DNA of 64,000 nucleotides from Erysipelothrix sp. HDW6C (GTDB taxonomy: Bacteria; Bacillota_I; Bacilli_A; Erysipelotrichales; Erysipelotrichaceae), in NCBI RefSeq assembly GCF_011299615.1, contig NZ_CP049861.1, positions 558,001 to 622,000 on the forward strand, in the 5' to 3' direction. Below, one piece after another: positions 60,576 to 64,000 of the stretch. Made by a program: the position numbers and the translations under genes. The notes below the pieces were generated by a model. It saw nothing but the letters and a program-made list of their open reading frames with translations, was not told the origin of the DNA and searched no databases. Position 1 is the stretch's first letter. Each line of letters starts with the position of its first letter.

Positions 60576-61838
60576 ATGGACCTAAATAAGAAAGAGAAGA
60601 TTACGTTGTATCTACAACTGCTACTGAGTGTAGCCTTGGTTACATTGGGAATTCTCTTTATATATCGTGATAATTTAATGTGGTCACTTATCTTTTGGGC
60701 AATCATCGCCGCATTAATTGGTACTGCGTTACTTTCAATATACCGCAGTATCGTCAATCGTGATATTTTCCAAGCGCTCATTGGTTTGGGTTCAGTGATG
60801 CTCGCTGTTATTTTCTATCGATTTGATCGATTGTATATTGAAATATTTGCAATTGCATTTGGAACGTGGGCTCTTTTTAATGCCGCGGTTCATGGTTTGG
60901 AATTCTTTGTTCACGTTAAAGATAATACTCGTGGTAAATTTACGAGTTTATTTGCAACATTAATATCGCTAGGAATGGGTCTCTTACTCATTTTTAGTGG
61001 TGTTGAGTCCCGATTTATTATCAATTTACAAATCGGTGCTTACATAATCCTTTTTGGAATTGTACAAGGATTTTCATCCATACGTGTCCTTTTTAAGAAA
61101 GAAGTCCGAGTTAGCCTTTCGGCACCCGTTGTTGTGGCGGCTTTGATTCCTAATTTTCTAATCAAAAATATTAGTGCCATAGAACTTCAAAACCCTGAGG
61201 TTTTCTCAGAAGATGTACGTGAAACGAAAGGGAATAATCTCTCTGTTTATTTATACGCCAAAGATGAAGGTCATGAGCGTATTGGTCACCTTGACATTGG
61301 CTACAAGGGTGGAATTTACTCATATGGCGCTCACGACAACTTTAATCGCGCAAAATCAATGGCGTATGGAGATGGTGTGATGATTGTGGGGAGTGAAAAA
61401 GACTTTGTTCAGTATGCCGTCAATACAGGAACTACAGTGTTTCGCTTTGTGGTTCAACTTACGGAGTTGCAAGCAGAAATGATTGAAGAGCGTATTGCTG
61501 TTATTCTGAATGATGCCTACTTCTACGATTATCCCTATCAAGATGACCCTGAAGGTGAAAACTACCTTTCACGTTTACGTCATGCCGGTTTGCATGTCGA
61601 TTTTTATAAGTTTCACAAAGGGAAATTTAAAACATACAATGTGTTTACAACAAACTGTGTCCTCGTTGCCGATCAAATTGTTGAATCAACGGGTATGAAA
61701 TTATTTCAAATTAGTGGTGTTGCAACACCGGGTGCTTATTATGAGTACCTAGACTCGCAAATAAATAAACCCGGTTCAATTGTAGTGGGAAAAGAAGTCT
61801 ATCGAAAAGCCCATCCAATAGCTGTAATCAAGGAGTAA
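60576..61838 (+). CDS. HdeD-like membrane domain fused to an NlpC/P60-like cysteine hydrolase domain
   Basis: A 420-residue protein. Residues about 10-185 form six hydrophobic segments resembling the HdeD/DUF308 fold. The C-terminal half (about 220-420) has ERIGHLDIGYKGGIYSYG with a candidate catalytic His and FTTNCVLVADQIVESTG with a candidate catalytic Cys, followed by ATPGAYYEYL. The His-before-Cys order is that of permuted NlpC/P60 (LRAT-like) enzymes. The assignment is by motif inspection. I chose MDLNKKEK at 60576 with GTGGTG upstream. Substrate unknown. Confidence 0.6.
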   Translation: MDLNKKEKITLYLQLLLSVALVTLGILFIYRDNLMWSLIFWAIIAALIGTALLSIYRSIVNRDIFQALIGLGSVMLAVIFYRFDRLYIEIFAIAFGTWALFNAAVHGLEFFVHVKDNTRGKFTSLFATLISLGMGLLLIFSGVESRFIINLQIGAYIILFGIVQGFSSIRVLFKKEVRVSLSAPVVVAALIPNFLIKNISAIELQNPEVFSEDVRETKGNNLSVYLYAKDEGHERIGHLDIGYKGGIYSYGAHDNFNRAKSMAYGDGVMIVGSEKDFVQYAVNTGTTVFRFVVQLTELQAEMIEERIAVILNDAYFYDYPYQDDPEGENYLSRLRHAGLHVDFYKFHKGKFKTYNVFTTNCVLVADQIVESTGMKLFQISGVATPGAYYEYLDSQINKPGSIVVGKEVYRKAHPIAVIKE

Positions 61839-61855
61839 TCAATGGATTACTCCTT

Positions 61856-62572
61856 TTATTGTGGTAAAAGGAGCAGAAGGATGCTATCTTTGCAGAAAAT
61901 GCTCAGTATCATGCCGATACAGAGTAGCGGAGCAAAGGGAATGGGTTCGCGTGTGTTTTGATGGCATAGTATCATTTTCAATGCATACAGCCCACCAAGA
62001 AGACTGCTTAAGATAAAACTGATTGCAATCGTTGTAGGTCCAAGATACAACCCACAGACTGCCATGAGTTTTACATCGCCCCAGCCAACACCGTGGGTAA
62101 GTTTCGCAATGAGTGCTAAAGGGAAAGCAATCAAGATGCTGCCGATAAGAGCGGAATACAAATGAATATATCCAAGTACGATTCGCACGATTGCTAGACT
62201 TGCAATTAAAACAATGAAACGATTGTTGATGATGAGTGTAAACCAATCAATACCACTGACAATAATGAGTGTTGAAAGAAATACAAGTAAAATGAGGGTA
62301 TCGATTGTAAATGGTTGGGTGTATCTTACAAAGAGAAACAGCCCTGCAGTCAAACCTTCAACATAAAATGTAAAACGGGGAATGGGATGATTACACCTGC
62401 GACACCTGCCGTGCAGTACGATAAAAGAGAGTAGTGGAATCATATCAAACAAAGCAAGAAACTCATTACAGGAAGTGCAATGCGATCGTCCATGAATGAT
62501 TGACACATTTTGGGGAATGCGATCAATAATGACGCCAAGAAATGAACCGACACACAAACCGATTAAAAACAT
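61856..62572 (-). CDS. Prepilin peptidase (type IV leader peptidase, A24)
   Basis: A 238-residue membrane aspartyl protease. The zinc-binding cysteines are CTSC and CRRC near the N-terminus. The catalytic aspartates lie in SGIDWFTLII and GVGWGDVKLMA. It trims and methylates prepilins for type IV pili or competence pseudopili. No pilin or com genes lie nearby, so it serves substrates encoded elsewhere. Convergent with the HdeD/NlpC-like gene. Confidence 0.9.
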   Translation of the reverse strand: MFLIGLCVGSFLGVIIDRIPQNVSIIHGRSHCTSCNEFLALFDMIPLLSFIVLHGRCRRCNHPIPRFTFYVEGLTAGLFLFVRYTQPFTIDTLILLVFLSTLIIVSGIDWFTLIINNRFIVLIASLAIVRIVLGYIHLYSALIGSILIAFPLALIAKLTHGVGWGDVKLMAVCGLYLGPTTIAISFILSSLLGGLYALKMILCHQNTREPIPFAPLLCIGMILSIFCKDSILLLLLPQ

Positions 62573-62631
62573 AAAATCCCTCCTGTTCTAAAGTGTACAG
62601 AAGGGAAGATTATCCTAGTATGGTATCCGTT

Positions 62632-63873
62632 TTAAATCTTAGTATACTCTGAGACTATGGACTGTGCGGTTTCAAGATTCATAGGTTTTCGTTGTGTCAA
62701 CTCCGCAACAATCAAATCCAGTTTATCCAAAGGAGCACCTGCGTTGAGGGCGAGTGAGCGTGCTTGGAGCTGCATATGCCCTTTTTGAATGCCGACGGTA
62801 GTGAGTGCATAAAGGGCGGCAAAGTTTTGCGATAAGCCAACGCTGGCGATGACTTCCATAAGTTCAATTGCGGATTCATACCGCATAACTTCTTTGCTTA
62901 GTTTCGCTTTTGGATGAATACCAATTGATCCACCTACAGTTCCAATGGGCATGGGTAATTCGATACTACCAACAATGAATCCAGACTCATTGACGTCCCA
63001 TGTCGCAAGAGGTTGGTAGCTCCCAGAACGTGAAGCATAAGCATGCGCAGCAGCTTCGATCGCACGCCAATCATTACCTGTGGCAATAACAACAGCGTCA
63101 ATACCGTTCATCGTTCCCTTATTGTGTGTTGCCGCCCGGTAGGGATCCAATTGTGCAAGGTCTGATGCTTGTTTGAGACGAAGACCGATATCTTCTGAGT
63201 GCTTTAGAGTCTTGGGGTCTATTGTAACCGTTGCACTGACGATACACTCCGTTGCAAGGTTCGATAAGATACTCATTAAGGGTGTTTCATCAAACTTCGA
63301 TTGCAAGTAGGATGACAATGTTTCAAGCATTGTATTCATCATGTTTGCACCCATTGCTTCTTGGGTATCAATTGAAAGATAGACAATAAAAAATGATGTT
63401 TTATCACCGCCGTCGACAAAGCGATGTGATATGGAACGAACACCACCACCGCGTTTTACGATGGAAGGGTATGCGTTGTGGCAAATATTTGCAAGCGCGT
63501 CGGTATGCTCATCAATATAAGATTGCATTTCTGTACTGTGCTTTGGATTAGGAAATGCAATCTGTCCTGTCATGATACGGCTTTTAACGTGGGCCTGAAT
63601 GCCGCCGTTGGTTCGCATAATTTTGGCAGCATTGCTGGCAGCGGCTATAACTGAAGGTTCTTCAGTTGCCATTGCCACAACATAGTCTTTTTGATTGATT
63701 AAGAAGTTTGTGGCAACACCAAGGGGTAATTCATAGGTTGACACTGCGTTCTCGACCATTTGTTCCGCGATTTCTTGGCCGAGTGGTGTATCAAGCTCAA
63801 GGTTATAGCGACCATCGGCATCTAAGATGTCACGACGTTCTTGTGAAGTTTTCTTATAAAATTTATCGTACAT
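62632..63873 (-). CDS. mvaA: Hydroxymethylglutaryl-CoA reductase (class II)
   Basis: A 413-residue class II HMG-CoA reductase, the NAD(P)H-dependent enzyme that makes mevalonate. Markers are the N-terminal MVENAVSTYELPLGVATNFL, MGANMMNTMLETL, GTMNGIDAVVIATGNDWRAI and GTVGGSIGIHPKAK. The mevalonate route is used for isoprenoids by many Bacillota cocci and Erysipelothrix. It is divergent from a gene whose first codons are at the window edge, probably mvaS. Confidence 0.94.
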   Translation of the reverse strand: MYDKFYKKTSQERRDILDADGRYNLELDTPLGQEIAEQMVENAVSTYELPLGVATNFLINQKDYVVAMATEEPSVIAAASNAAKIMRTNGGIQAHVKSRIMTGQIAFPNPKHSTEMQSYIDEHTDALANICHNAYPSIVKRGGGVRSISHRFVDGGDKTSFFIVYLSIDTQEAMGANMMNTMLETLSSYLQSKFDETPLMSILSNLATECIVSATVTIDPKTLKHSEDIGLRLKQASDLAQLDPYRAATHNKGTMNGIDAVVIATGNDWRAIEAAAHAYASRSGSYQPLATWDVNESGFIVGSIELPMPIGTVGGSIGIHPKAKLSKEVMRYESAIELMEVIASVGLSQNFAALYALTTVGIQKGHMQLQARSLALNAGAPLDKLDLIVAELTQRKPMNLETAQSIVSEYTKI

Positions 63874-63981
63874 GGGGAATCACCTCTACTTAAAGCATAG
63901 AGGAAAAACACTAAAAATCAAGTGTAATGTTAGTGATGGGAACGCATTTTTGATATGATAGGTACATAAAGGAGACATACT

Positions 63982-64000
63982 ATGAAAACAAATAAAATTT
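63982..64000 (+). CDS. Start of a divergent gene, possibly HMG-CoA synthase
   Basis: Only the first six codons (MKTNKI) are visible, after a clear AAAGGAG at good spacing. A TATGAT -10 box lies at about 63953. The place, divergent from mvaA, is where mvaS often lies. The product cannot be confirmed from this window. Confidence 0.4.

Noticed and set aside
1-64000. CRISPR arrays, insertion sequences, tRNA and rRNA genes
   Set aside because: I looked for regularly spaced repeats, transposase motifs and rRNA or tRNA signatures on both strands and saw none apart from the tmRNA.

Overview
The window reads as a low-GC Bacillota chromosome. The signs are AGGAGG-type ribosome binding sites, many intrinsic terminators, CcpA-type catabolite sites, four sortase-anchored surface proteins, a mevalonate-pathway HMG-CoA reductase and a RelQ-type alarmone synthetase. 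The giant CnaB-repeat adhesin and the overall gene mix suggest the Erysipelotrichia, possibly Erysipelothrix or a relative. That placement is an inference from gene content and was not checked by any search. I saw no rRNA, tRNA, CRISPR array, insertion sequence or integrase.

Layout. 1-3.6 kb: the 3' part of a repeat-rich LPGTG surface protein, then an OmpR-type response regulator with no kinase beside it. 3.7-6.8 kb: an AT-rich accessory patch of small membrane proteins, a DUF2513 gene and a frameshifted fragment, ending at the 3' end of the tmRNA gene (6.87-7.22 kb), a common integration target. 7.6-9 kb: a TetR regulator and a CPBP protease under a palindromic operator. 9-10.5 kb: a DHFR-like gene and proC behind a structured leader with a terminator. 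10.6-16.4 kb: a 1926-residue CnaB-repeat adhesin. 16.7-30.4 kb: mostly housekeeping (ATPase, DUF1576, relQ, YneR-like, YitT, alr, rmuC, patatin, aldo/keto reductase) and a P1B-4 metal ATPase behind a Fur/PerR-like box. 30.5-35.2 kb: a smaller LPSTG surface protein, then an RpiR/EIIC/PIG-L sugar locus whose deacetylase is frameshifted. 35.3-39.8 kb: a tightly overlapping operon that includes cca. 39.9-41.4 kb: a purine riboswitch and a PbuG-like permease.

41.6-57.1 kb looks like one amino-sugar module. It holds a GatZ/KbaZ subunit, mannose-family PTS components EIID, EIIC, EIIB and EIIA, an AraC regulator, a YajC-like protein, an AgaS-like deaminase/isomerase, and a 2390-residue cell-wall GH31 enzyme. 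A good CcpA site lies upstream of the GH31 gene and a CcpA-like palindrome lies at the EIIB promoter. The model is that the surface enzyme releases N-acetylgalactosamine from host glycans, the PTS imports and phosphorylates it, and AgaS plus a tagatose-bisphosphate aldolase feed it into glycolysis. The deacetylase, the tagatose-6-phosphate kinase and the aldolase catalytic subunit are not in the window.

57.2-64 kb: mutY, several very small membrane-protein genes (one of 30 residues), a region with three successive inverted repeats, a membrane/NlpC-like fusion protein, a lone prepilin peptidase, mvaA and the first codons of a divergent gene that may be mvaS.
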